From contig QVOM02000025.1 in assembly GCA_003586115.2 (NCBI GenBank), positions 41,832,522 through 41,896,521 on the forward strand: DNA of 64,000 bases, read 5' to 3'. This document shows positions 20,651-33,400 of this stretch, piece after piece (the first letter of the stretch is position 1; every line of letters begins with the position of its first letter). The stretch is from Salvator merianae. Its lineage: Eukaryota > Chordata > Lepidosauria > Squamata > Teiidae. A program made the translations under genes and the position numbers. The notes below the pieces were generated by a model. The model saw only the letters and a program-made list of their open reading frames with translations. It was not told where the DNA came from and made no database searches.

Positions 20651-23336
20651 AAAATGATATTAGAATTCCATTGTTACTTATCTTTACTCTGAACACTAGT
20701 AAAGAGAAAGATCTATTTATTGAACTATTTTTCACATAATGAATAGAAATAAATTTAAAACCATAGATTTCTGCTTACCTGAGTAACTGTGTTAGTACAG
20801 TGATACTTTCAGCAATTTGTAGTTATTTTTAATATCTTATTTGGGATTCCTTTTTTCTGATACTGAAGTGATTGCATGGTTTTAAACAAAAAGGAATGCT
20901 TGTATTGATTTACTTTTTTTCACTGACGTGCTCTGAATGCACACTTGGTTGCACAATTCAGCTGAATGTATTTGTTGCTAACAAAGACAAGAAGTGACAG
21001 AAAAGGAATGGTTCGTTGAGATAAAGGCTAATTGCTACATGAGAAAGTAATAATTTTGTGATTTTGATTTTATACTTACTGTGTGTGAAGTGATAAGTTT
21101 CTGCTTATATTTTCCCAAGTTTTATCGATTAAGTATTAGATAATTATATGCACACATAGTAAAAAAAAATGTATAGTGTGCTTTTAGCCCCAATATCTTG
21201 GTTATAGATCTGTCAATTCTTTTGCTTGTGAACTTTCAGGCAGCTATGTGGATCCAGGGGTAGAAACAGCAACAAACAGTAACATATTAACTTTAATATA
21301 AGAATAGCATAATATCAGGTTCATCATGTCCCCGTAATATGTTTTTGTGTAACTATCCTTGTACAATAAGTAAAATAAATATTTAGCAAAATGATTAATA
21401 AATATTTAAAGTTGTCTTTTATTTGAAAAAGTAGCATTCTTCATTTAAATTTCACATTGTTACTAATAACAAGGCAAACAAAAGAGGGTAATAAAATTTT
21501 GAAATCTGTTTTTGACATATTGGTTTCTGTGTGTCTGATCCAATACAATCATCATCCTTTTTTCATTAAATGAGAATATATAACATAAATGAATAAATGA
21601 AAGAAACTTCAGAGCATTATAAAAGATTAGTAATAAATCAGAATTAAAGAAAAAAGATGATCAGAATCTTTTTGAATTTGCTACTGTAGAAGATATGAAA
21701 TTTCGTTTTCTTTTAAAAAGATAAAAATAGTGACCATTGAAGTGTGATGCTACTGTATGCTGTTGAAAGCTAAACAAAAAGGACATAAGAAGAGCTGCTC
21801 TTCTTGTGGCAGGACATGAATGCAATATTAATTCTTCCATTCATGTTTCATGCTTTTTTGAAGAGACAGGTGTCAGGCAAAGAATGCAATGTATGGGGGT
21901 AGGCTCTTTAGACTGAATGTCTTTCCACATATTGTAAAATAAGCAGTAAAGATGTGGATTTTCAGTGGGCTGTCACCATACTTTTGCATGAAATTCGCAG
22001 CTGTCCCTGGTTTTAGGCAGCAGGCTTGAGGCAATCCAAGAACATATTTTTCTGGCAGCCTGCAATCTTTCTGCAATGGGCATGGCATGTGGACTGTGTC
22101 CTGCAATCTTTCTGTGTCTTCTGAAAAGGCAGGCAAAACCCACCTCCTCCTTTTATTTTCTTTTTAAATCTCCTGAAGTAAATGCTCATCCTATTGGGCA
22201 AGTGTTTGCTCTTAAAAAAGAGGCAAGGGGTTGAACCACTGCTGGCAAGGCAGCTAATCAGGCCATACCAAGCCAGGGACCGTATTTCTCCCATGCCCAT
22301 AGAACCAGAACCTTCCCATCTATACTTGGTCGGTACATCTACTCCAGGGGCATTCCCTGCTTGCATTTTTTTAGTTGCTCATGGATCCAGGTATATGTAT
22401 TTTTTTTCTGAAGGCTTGCTCCATATTTGTCCTTAGAAAGGGGGGAGGGGGAGCCACCACTGCTGCCACAGTGTACCCCATCCCCCCCTACCCCCTTGAC
22501 ATTGCTAGGGCATTCCCCACTGTGATTTTCATGCTCGCCATCCTCTGGCACCACAGGCTTTAATTTTTTAAAAAAAAATATTTGACAGAATCTAGACACT
22601 TGGATATTTGTATATAGGAACATCCAAATATAGAGGTATCTGTATTTTTCTAAAGCAAAAATCCATATATCTGTGTATCTAGATTTTTCTGTTTGAACAC
22701 ATGGGTATAAAAAGATCCAACTATCCAGGTATTTGGATTTTCTTGAGGAAAAATGCCAGAGACTCAGATAATTTGCTGGAAGCAAACTAGCTACAATATT
22801 TCTAAGTCTTCTTTATAGACTGATTATGGCTCCACATTTTTGTGCTTTTATTTTTCTGCTATACTAAGCATTCAAGGAAGATTTAGAAGCATTGTAACTA
22901 GTTTGCACATAGCCTTTAGTAAATTATTTGAGTCTCCATATCAATGAAGTGACAAAAGAAAAAAACTCTATAGTGAGTGTTTTGATTTCATTGCTATTTC
23001 ATTTTATTTTATTCTGAGAACATTATCTTCAGCTTATCTTATTGCCACTGATTCGTATTTTATTTTGCATATTAATAAATCTGGGTTCTTATTTCCTTAA
23101 TAATTTATAATTTTGGTTATAATTTTCAGTGTAGATAAGCACTTATCGTGAATTGTTATTGCTGATTGTTGTATTATTTGTTGTCAATAAAAAGATAAAA
23201 TTAAAAAAAGAAAAAGAAATGTAGGTTCTTGAATCCATTTCACTCAGAGTTCCTGGTGCTTTTCTCCAAATACTCAAAGATCCAAGGATCTGATTGAAGG
23301 GGAAAAAAATCCCACCATGCTAAGAGGGAAGATTTA

Positions 23337-23420
23337 GTTGAGTTGAGTTTATTGATTAGTCTTTCGACCACATCAAAATTACAAATAAAAACATATAATC
23401 ATAACTTGTAAGAGGGAAGA
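23337..23420 (-). mobile_element. 3' tail of the APE-type LINE family also found at 29222-30060 and 30470-36775
   Basis: GTTTATTGATTAGTCTTTCG followed by ACCACATCAAAATTACA is the complement of the tail at about 36735-36775 (TTTGATATGGTCAGATGACT then AATCAATAAAAGAC) and is nearly the same as 29235-29275. Only the tail is present. Confidence 0.6.
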
Positions 23421-25374
23421 ACTGAGCACACTCTTTGGTGGAGAAAGAGCACTGTCTTTAGAACTGTGCAAGTTGGTTAGCCAATTACAGGGGACCAAGC
23501 TCACGGCCCCGTTAATCAATCACACATCTGCAGCCAGCCTCCAAGGAAAATCTGATTTTGTAACAAGGGGCTGCATTGTAAACAGCAATTGCCCACATTT
23601 AGTGTGGGTTTCCCTTAAAATTGAGTGCAGGGAAAATGACAGGGAAATATCTAATTTTTTTTAAAAAAAACGTGGATCTAATCTGCCTAACTGCACCCAG
23701 AGCCAACCTTGCCCTTCATGCTTCTGAGCGAGATCATATTTTCATACCTGATTCTAAGAGCTGCTTCATATAAAATTACATATTATGACACAATCCCTTT
23801 CTTTTTGTGAGGTTTGAAGCGAAGAAAGCTAAACTTCGTTGGGAACTTGTTCTATGAGGAAGCAAAAGAGCTAAAGATAAGTATAAAGATAAAATTTGTT
23901 GGTGCTTGTAAAGTTGGCAGTTCCCCTTTTTTCATATCTTGATAAATCCTTTCCTTTTTTTTTTTCATGTAGTCACAATAGTAGGGAGCTGGGTAGATTA
24001 TTTCTTCAAAGTTCAAGATGTTTGACTTGAAATTTTAGGGATCTTGCTTTCAGAGAAGAAAGATGGCAAAGGCTGGGTTTTCCTCTATCACCCTTACTTG
24101 TATCTCCTGTCATGGCCTTATTCCTTCTCTGTGACTTCAATCCATGGAAAAGTGCAATCATATTGATTATAATTAATAGATCATTGATAAACATATATAC
24201 AAGCTTATGCACCTACTGCAGATGCTGTATAGGACATACATTCTGTACAAGATCTGTGTCAGGAACAGATTTCCTATGCCTACCTAGCAAGAATAAGAAC
24301 CTTAGATGCTATGAGAAAACATAAGAGACACTTTGAAAACCAAAGTGAAGAATTGTATTTCTAAAATTTCAAATCCAAGTAGCTTTCAGTTGATTTTAAC
24401 ATAGTAGCCAGAGAAAAATAGAAGATGAAAGCTTTGAGCAAGCAGGGCATATAATAACTTATTACATACGTCTAGTAGTTCATTATGAACTTCCAAAATC
24501 AAGTGATAAAAGACAAAAATGTTAATAAGTATAGGAATAGAAGTAAGCTTACTGCTAAAATAGAATACTTGTTTATATTTTTATAGAAGCCTACACCTAA
24601 TAATCTCAGAGTGATTTACAATTAAAATATAACAGTTAAAATCATGAAATGCATGGGAAGTGATGCCATGTAGCTTTCTGCCATGGAGAGCAGAGGCTTG
24701 TCTCAGTTAGAGATACTTCCAGGCCCTGATTAAGTTTGGGCAATGCTTTCCCTTTTTTAATTGTTTAGGTTCACAGTCATGGAGGCTGCATAGTTCTTTA
24801 TTCCATGACTTCATCCGCATCAGTGCTGTAGAGTGCCAACCCTACTGATCTAGAAGGAAAGCACCCAAACATCTAGTTACCCTGGGACAATATGTTGACA
24901 TGCACCCAGCCCAACCAGCTTTTGGGCTGCCGCAACTGTCCCTGATGTTGGCAAATCTGCAGGGTGCAATGGATGACTTTCAGGAGCTAATAAGTTGCCT
25001 CCTCCACGTTGAGTGATGGGGAAGGTGGAGGCAAATTACTGAGCCATTTATTTCTAGTCAAGTGCAAATGCAAAGGGGCCAAAAACTTCACAGCTATGTA
25101 ACGTTTGTTCTGTAGCTACAAAGCTTCAGGAACTGGGAGATGCTCAGTATTTGCCTTGTATTTGTATCACTTGTATGCATTTTGTTCATCTTGCTCACAT
25201 TGAGATGCCATCTGTCTACAGTATCTGTTTATTTATCTAACTTTCAATCAGTATTCAGCTTAGAATAGGAATGGCCATAATTCCATTTCAAAGCAACTGT
25301 TAGAAAAAGGAAAGGTTGCAATTATAATCCTTGGTTTCTCCTTGAATTAAAGTAATAGCAAACACTTGTGTGTC

Positions 25375-25460
25375 TGCCAGGACACATGCATGGATGTAAC
25401 CATGTAATGGACATAAGTTGGTTCAGACTTGATGGTACCTAACAACAGCAACAACCCAGG
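25375..25460 (+). mobile_element. SINE 3' end with BovB-like (ACAACA) tail
   Basis: AGACTTGATGGTACCTAACA followed by ACAGCAACAAC matches the general form of squamate SINE ends that share the BovB tail. The body is too short and diverged to name a family. Confidence 0.4.
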
Positions 25461-28400
25461 ATAAAACCTTCTGCTCCAACAGAAGCTTCTGTTAAACAAA
25501 TTTGTTTCAAATTAAGACTTCATTTAAACAATTTTATGTGTAAAATTATAGCTAGGTTGCAACACAGAAATCAAACATGAAGTTCTGCTTAAAATGTTAA
25601 ACGTTTATATCATTGGGATTCACGTTGAGAGGGCAGAATTTCTCAATGGGTAACACAACAAATGAAGAAGATCCTTATAGGAAGGTACTTCCTTATTTGT
25701 TGCAGGGATCTTTTTAACATTTCTGTTACTTTTTCTGCAGTAGATATAGCTACATTGCTGCTTCAGATTGCACACAGCTTGTCATAAATTGTCACCTATA
25801 TTTTGTGCTTCAGGGTCTGCCTGAAATTTGACTGCAGTTTCATTACTTAGAAGGCTTTAAGCAGTTATATTATTTTAGGTATAACTGGAAAATGTGGTGT
25901 TACGTTTTGCACAGGTTGGATTTATAGTGCATGAAATCTACAAGTCATCAAGGTCAACTGAAGTACTCCCTCTGTCATTTTATGAAGTCGCATCCATTTT
26001 TTTTAATCATTGTTTCTCTTCAGGAATTTTATATTCTTGTAGGTATTGCTTGGTGAACTGTAATAGTGCTGAATTTCCAGTAGGTGCCCCCAGAGGCCAT
26101 TCTACCTATTAAAAAGATTGAATTCTGAATTTAATTTGACTTTGTTGGTTCATAAAGCAATATTGATATGACTTTAAAAATAGGAACATGAACTCTGATG
26201 AATAGTATAAGTCAGTCAATAGACAGACGTTGAAATTTACATTTTTGAAATCAGACTCTTATTTATCAAACATAAGTGGATTTCTTTGGGGGCAACTAGT
26301 ACTTATCCCAATTGATTTTATAAATTATATGAGGAAACTGAAAGAGGAAATAATAATAAAAACAAAAACATTCTAATATACTAATAGATCAAATAATCCA
26401 AATATAATAATTGTGTACCCTAATCTTTTATCAAAGGATGGTCAATGAATAATAATGGTCAAAGGAATAATAAGAATTATAGCCTGATAATATTTGAAAG
26501 AGCATATGTTAGCCGCTCTTGAACTAAAAACAAATGAGATGGCCATATATTGATAAGTTAACCTTAAGTTATAATAGGCAGTGTGAGCTAATTTTGGGGT
26601 ACATATGGCTAATGCTTTTCTGTGCACTTTTAATAGATCAAGTGAAACAGTCATATTGACAGGATGTTAATTAAGCTTCTAAAAATAATATTGAAGCCAC
26701 TAAAAAAAATAACTTATTAGAGAAAACACATTTTTTCTATAAAACCTTATTCTGGGTATAGTACGGGATTATGTTACCAGCTATGTCTTTGGTCAGTCAG
26801 TTGCTACAAGAGAAGGCTGATGTATTATTTATTGCAGGTCCTTGGTAACCCACCCAGAAAGAGGAAAAAACAGAGAATATTATTATTGAATATTATTAAT
26901 CTTGGTATGATGATACTGATTCTCATCAAACAAATAATTTCTTTTTATCTTATTAAGGTTATTTGTTCACCTTGGTGCCCCTTTCCCCATGTTACATTGG
27001 TATTTAGTCTTTAAACTGAATGTTCATGAAGGAAGTTCCAAGTGAAAAAAAATAATATGACACAGGGTTGTGTTGCCAATACTGGTACTGTGCTGTATCA
27101 TTGCTAATTCTACATGCATTCCATCCAACAGTTCACTATTAAAACTTCGTGCTTGTGAGGATCAAATGTACTCAGAATTATTTTTAAAATAGTCCAGGCA
27201 AATGCACAGTTAATGATGAAGTCTCACAGCTTGAACAATTTAAACATTGCCATTTGCTATAATCTCATTGCAGTGTTTTTGTTTTTAATGCATTTTAACT
27301 CTTTTCATCTCTGAATTTGCCTTCCTTTCTTTATATCCACTATCCAGATAGTACCACTCATGGCACTCAGGATGGTGTACGTAGTTCAAAATGCAATGAA
27401 GTAGTAATAAAATAATTAAAACACAGCATTAAAATTTTAGAAGCTTTGTTTCTTGATAGAATTCTGAGTACCTTTTTTGATTTTTTAAAAAGTAAAACTG
27501 CTTTGTATTCTCAAATGTTTTCTTAAATTACCACATGCTTTCCTTGATTTGATCTTCTCTGTAAAAATCACTCTTCCTATTTTGTATTTGTAATTTTTTA
27601 AAGATAGATTCATTTTATTTTTATTTTTGGTTTGAAGTGATATCTTTGTTTTATTTAGTGCCCTGCTTTTCAAGATATATATACTTCTAGAGAAGAAGTA
27701 GTAAATGACATTAGCGTGTTTTCTACAGACAGTAGGCCCCTAGTTGACTGACAGCCCAACTGGAATAGTTGATTTGGTGTTCTTTTTCTATCTTCTTTCT
27801 CTCCCTTTCTACAGGGCAGTTGATTTTACTCCCCAGAAGAATTTTGAGTTCGCTTGTTAGCAATCTAATAGCTATTTCCTTTGATTTCTAAGTATCAGGG
27901 ACACTTGGTCTTTTTTCATTCTGTGACTTTTCTTTCTTCAGAGACCACGTTTATTCTGTTTAGAGAAGTTTTCCTTCAATTTTCTCTACTGAAACTACAC
28001 TCACTCCAATTTTTAATTACCTTTACTTAACTAAATCAGAGTCATTATTCTTTTCCTCCTCCTTGTTTGCCTTCTTGTTTTCAGTTAATTGGTCCTTTTC
28101 AGTTTCTTCTTTCTTTGGAGTTCTACAAGTTTCTTTGAAACTTGTCTTAACTTGCATTTACAGATTAACAGTAATTCCCATTTTATAAGTTAGATAATAG
28201 CCTGGTATCAGCTGCCTTTATAGCTGCTTGAGTTTTCTCTGCCCCGTCATCTTCTGCTGCTCCACCTAAGTACTCCATTGCAGTGAAGCCAACTAGATTT
28301 CATGGGCTCAGTAGTCTAACAGGAGTTCTGGACCCCAGGAGGTCTCCAAGGTGGTAGTGGAGGAGAGGGAATGGACATGGTGGTCACTTTTTGCTGGTTT

Positions 28401-28914
28401 GCTTTCCTTCTTGATGAGCTAGATTTTTAAAAAATGAAATGCAAAACGGAGTCCCTTTATAACTGTAGACCCTATAAGCAGCACAATTTACAACTCAGTG
28501 TAACCATCAATATAGGAGGCATTTTGATTTTTTTCCCCTGCATTGTAAACTTTGAAATAGTGCCTCTCTAGTCCCAATCTTATTCCTAGATACACATATG
28601 ATTGGAGTCACTCTGGGGACTCCCTGAAGTGACTCCAAACAACAGTTAAGTCTAAGAATGAGAACAACCATAAATAGGCCTTTTTTGCAAGATTAAAATT
28701 CTGAGGAAAAAGCCCATAGCCACTTTATATATTGGAGGGCAGCAAAGGTAGGCAGATAGATTGTAGTTTACCAGCTATTCTGGATTCCTGTGTGCTGTTA
28801 ACATAACTTGTATTGCAAACTGTGACAAAAGTTCAAATGTGATCTGCACTTTAAAAAAATGCTGGTACAGTTCATTAATATGCTACAATGAAGGCTTTAT
28901 GAAAAAGTTGTTTG

Positions 28915-28954
28915 GTTACCATAGTAACTGATGTTAGTAAGAAACAAGATGGCG
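28915..28954 (+). promoter_or_regulatory. X-box-like RFX site followed by an AAGATGGCG (YY1-type) motif
   Basis: GTTACCATAGTAAC (28915-28928) is a nearly perfect palindromic X-box, the site bound by RFX factors that drive ciliary genes. AAGATGGCG (28946-28954) follows 17 bp later and contains an ATG that opens a 64-codon frame to 29140. Because TTC29 is an axonemal gene, a secondary promoter is possible here, and its transcripts would splice to exon 3. It is equally possible that this is the 5' end of a LINE, since LINE 5' ends often carry AAGATGGC. No splice donor is obvious downstream. Confidence 0.35.
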
Positions 28955-29221
28955 TCTGTGCATGGTTTTATTCCAGTGGAACAACAGGAAATTTCAAAAG
29001 GCCCTAAAGCTTCATCAGAGGATACAAGCACAGTACAGCAAATCTTGTCTGTCAGTCTTCAGTGTCTGATTGGTGCAGATTATTCAGAGTGTCTCAAGTG
29101 CACAAATAATGAAGCATACAAAAACAGCCACAGTCAGTGATGTGACAATTATGTTGGCTATAAATTTATATAACAGAAGAATTCATCATCTTCACAACTT
29201 AACTTCAGTATTGATAGTGTA

Positions 29222-30060
29222 ATTTCTTTTTTCAGTTTATTGATTAGTCCAAAGACCATATCAAATTCATACATAAAAAGCAGTTAAAAACATTAAAACA
29301 TTAAAAGAATACAGAATCTCTTTTCCAATACAAGTGAGAAATAAAATGAAAACCTTATATTAATTAGTTGTCTGGGCTCGAGTCACCAGATCTCTGCAAT
29401 AAATGAGTCATAAATGAATCTCTTATTTGGGAAGACCTGTGTAAGAATAGCGCTACCTGTTTAGTTGTATAAGGGTTTGAACCCTTAAGCAGGAATAGGA
29501 GTTTAGCCTTCGGGGGCCAAAAGTTCTTGTTGGCCAAAAGTGGTTTAAGGTATTTGTCTCTTGCAGCTGCGTACAGACAGCAAGAGAGCAAGATGTGTGA
29601 GATATTTTCAATCTCTGCAGCTCCACAAATGCATGTTCTTTCGTTGTATGGAAGATTTTGGTATCTTCCTAAAATAGCCATACAGTTCAGTTGTTCAAAA
29701 TGGGCTCGGGTGAAAACTCTTCTTAAATAAGGTGCCATAGTAAATCCTAGATATTTCTCTTGGTGGAATACCTGTTTGTTAGCAGCTAGCCATTTAAGAG
29801 ATTTAACAGTGGCTAGTTTGGCAATATCATTTTGTATACTGATATCATAGACTCTTTGTTTAAAGATTGTTTTAGAAGTCTCACCAAGTGTATCTATGGC
29901 CTGGAAGGAAAAGCCCACTTGGCTAAGGAATTGGGCCAGATGGGTATTGATAGTGATAGTGCCATTTTCCAATACAATATGGGATTCAGTTAAGTCTGAG
30001 TTTCCAAGCAGCTGTTTCCAAAACAAAAGGCATTGGGAGTCCCGATTTCAAGAGTTCTAA
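29222..30060 (-). mobile_element. LINE ORF2 C-terminal fragment with open 220-aa frame (same family as 30470-36775)
   Basis: The minus-strand frame 30026-29364 (220 aa, uninterrupted) begins inside the C-terminal domain of a LINE ORF2. It contains FKQRVYDISIQNDIAKLA, then KYLGFTMAPYLRRVFTRAHF and a terminal zinc-knuckle-like CICG...HILLSC motif (CxxC-x(n)-H-x(4)-C). The 3' end is followed by a tail at about 29275-29235 shared with 23337-23420 and about 36735-36775. The plus-strand frame at 36116-36484 shows the same order of motifs, so the two are one family. An Ingi/Vingi- or I-like clade is my best guess. The intact frame suggests this 5'-truncated copy is younger than the 6 kb one. Confidence 0.7.
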
Positions 30061-30469
30061 ATTATGTTTTCAAAGGGAGGGGGTGATTTTTTTGAATCAT
30101 AATGACTAGTGAGATATTTTACTTCGTTTATCCATCTTTGGGGGTTTGCCATTTTTTTTTTAATTCTACTGAGTTACAACTATATCTTTAGCCTTAAGAC
30201 TCATCCTTCTCAAATCACAATTTATGCCTGTTTTATGGTCCACTTCATTTTTTAAAAAAGGTTACTCAGAAGTAGCCTTTTGATTTGTCCTACTTTCTGT
30301 GTTTTTCTCTGTTTCTATAAGAAGTATATATTCCTGTTTGCTATGGATGCTTACATTTAGTTCCAATTGTATTTTGTTTTTACTGCACCTAAATAATTTG
30401 AGTTTTGCTTTCAAAATACATTAAAGTTCTTTTTATTTCCTACCAGAAATATATGTTTAGTTCATGTGC

Positions 30470-33400
30470 TGATTGAGAGAGGCAGGGAAGATGGCATCCA
30501 AGTAAGCTGCTTATACTCGTGATTTGCTATCTGTTAGCATTATTTAGGTCTTTTTGTCTTTGATAAGGAATAAGTTACACCACTTGGTACTTGATAAGCT
30601 GTGACAAGAATGTCTCCACCATGGGAAGGTAAAAAACACACTAGAGGCAGTCCTGATATTCATCCCAAGAGGAAAACTTCCAACTGTGGAGGACTGATGA
30701 TCTGATCTCCTTACAAGATGCAGTATGTGAGCCTTAATCACTTGCCTTCTCAAATAGATATGTGGTGCTATCTGAAGAACAATGCTCAATCCTTCCCCAC
30801 TCTCTGTCTCCTTAGAATCCATTAACAACCAAAACCTGAATGAGAATACAAATGAACTTTCTACCTCTCCCTTGCTATCCAACTCTAATACTCAAGTACC
30901 AGTTGATACAACAGCTTTTGAGCAACATTTGTCTTTAGAGAACCCCCATTTAGGGTTCCTTAGTAATTACTATTTGATCACTGCTGCTACTATTTCATCA
31001 TTGCAATCTTTGAAAAATTAAATGGTATTGATGCTAAAGTGGATTTTTTAAATTCTGAATTGAAATCACTTGTACAAATAAACAAGGAACAACATTCTAT
31101 GCTGAAGGAAATCCTGAAGGAGCCTGAATCCCCTACTATGATATCGTTTACAGATAAAACAAAGCTAGCCCACAGGAATGGCATTCTGCCAAAGCAGAGC
31201 TAGGAAGCCTTACAAGACCAATCCAATTCCAGCTATCAACTGAAGAAAAAGCAAATAATGCTACAGATTGATACAACTCCAATTAGCAAGGGCTACTGGG
31301 ATAGGAAAGCAGATATTATTCCAGCACTATATCCTATTCTATCAAGGTGCAGTCAGACATGTTATAAGGGACACCTTCTAGGCAAATTGGAGGCTCAAGG
31401 GTCAGACAACAAATAACAAAAAGCAACTTACTAGGTCTCTTTCACCTCTTTCACAAACAGAAAATCAGCACTCTCAGAGCAACTTACTGTTAGGGTTGGA
31501 TGGGATGGGAGGCACCATAGCCAATTCCAAGCTTCTATGGATGCCTGACCAATCAGGTCTCAGAAAACATGGCAGATGAGCACCAATCAGTGGTGAGTAC
31601 ATGTTGTCAGAGAAAGCAAAGGAGAGGGGACAGTGAGCAGTCACAACAGCACTGGCAGCATGGGCCAGAGAGAACAGAGGAGGCAGGGTGAAGAATGTTT
31701 GCTGCTGCTGAAGCACACCGTGGCTTTGTCTGGGAAGGGAACTGAGGTTTTTAGGCACTCAATAAATAAATCAAGTTTGAATTATTCATTTTTTATGTGT
31801 CCTCAGATGGGTTGCTCCTTCCTAAAGGACTGACCAAAAAAATCCCTGTGTGATTGCACTCTAACTCAATATGAAAAATCACTATCCTCTCAGACTTTGC
31901 ACAAGATGTTCCTGTCCTTCAATTTCCCAACAGTCCTGTGTATGCTGCAAAAATTGAAAACTTTTCTGGCTACCTTTCATGTTTTTCCTATAAAGGTGTT
32001 TGCAACTACTAACACCAAACTTCTTCCAAAGCCAAATGATAGCAACATAGCTGCAAAAGCTTTATCTGAACCAAAATCGGGATGTGAAAGCCTTTCATCT
32101 AATCTTCTCTCAGAACATGATAAAGCCTGTGCATGCTCACACAGCCTAGCATTATGTCCCCCTTCCCAGGCTGTTGATTTAAAGCTACACAGTCAAGGAA
32201 CACAGATGATTGAAATATCAATGACACATGTTAATATAGTAAGCAGCCACAGTCGTTTGAAGTCTTTGTTAGAAGAAGCAAAATGCTCTGCAGAATTATT
32301 CAGATTCTGAGTTCTCCCCTTTCTACAAATTGTATTCAGGGAAAAAGAATGGATCCATCTGACCCTTTTGGCAGTAAAGCCTCACTATTAAGTTCTCTCA
32401 GAAGAGTTATTCAGTTCATAACATCATAACATATGCTAGCAACATAGCTCCACAATTGCTTGTTCTGCTTTCCTCAGGCCCTAAGATCTCAAGTGACTTT
32501 TGGTGAGCCATCTATGGTAGGTGTGATGCTGATCACAACTTTGCTCATTCCAGTGCATATCAGATCCCAAATTTCATCCTGCCTCCCTATATATCCATTC
32601 TTCTCTTTGGATCCAATTGATCATCAGGAATTTGACCTGTTCTGTTCCATCAGAATGACTGGTTACTCATCATTAAGGTACAGAGACCAGACCTCCCAAT
32701 AATCAGACCATTGCAGGTGGGCATCTAAAGCTCATGCCTTCCATCTTCTAGACTTTTTGGTAAAGCAAGCACTTATTGCTTTAGAGGAAACCTGGTGGAT
32801 GCTGCTAGAACAGAATTTTGGTCCCCGGTTTTAATTGTTGGTCTAAGCCCGCACCAAGGGCCTCCAGTAATGATGAACCTAGTGAGGACTTCAGCATCTT
32901 TTTGAAAGGGAAATTAGGATGGGTGGCGAAGAATTACATACTGGTTCCCTATCTTCCTAACCTTACTTCCTTGTGTTGAAATTATACATAAAGATAAAGA
33001 TCCAAAGATCACTTACAAAGATTAACTCAATAATCCTATGAAATGTTTATATCCCACCTATTTCTTCCAAATATAAAAATATGTGGGTCACTCTGGAGGG
33101 TGTTGCTGTGGATTACTCTGGATCAGGCAGTCTTCCCCAGCAGTTTTAATAATTGCCTGTGGTGATTTTAATGCTAAAATTGGGGACTGTTTGACTAAGA
33201 TTCCTTCAGCCTGCAGGATACCCACAGGCATGCTTTCTTCAGACATGGCATGGCACTCAAAGGACACCAAGAGAGACTAAACGGGTCTAAATTTATTTGC
33301 CTTAATGCTCAGGTTTAATCTGCAGATTTTAGGAGGGAATGGTAATGATTTTGTTTATCCTTTTACTTGTCACTCAGCAAAAGTTTGTTATTTATATTTC

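Noticed and set aside
22339..22785. 148-codon minus frame with repeated Tyr/Trp-Ile-Phe units
   Set aside because: The repeats come from an AT-rich imperfect nucleotide repeat at 22590-22760. No signal peptide or family likeness that I can defend.
31897..32310. 137-codon plus frame as a host exon
   Set aside because: It falls within the ORF1 area of the long LINE, with no usable splice sites and no similarity to TTC29.
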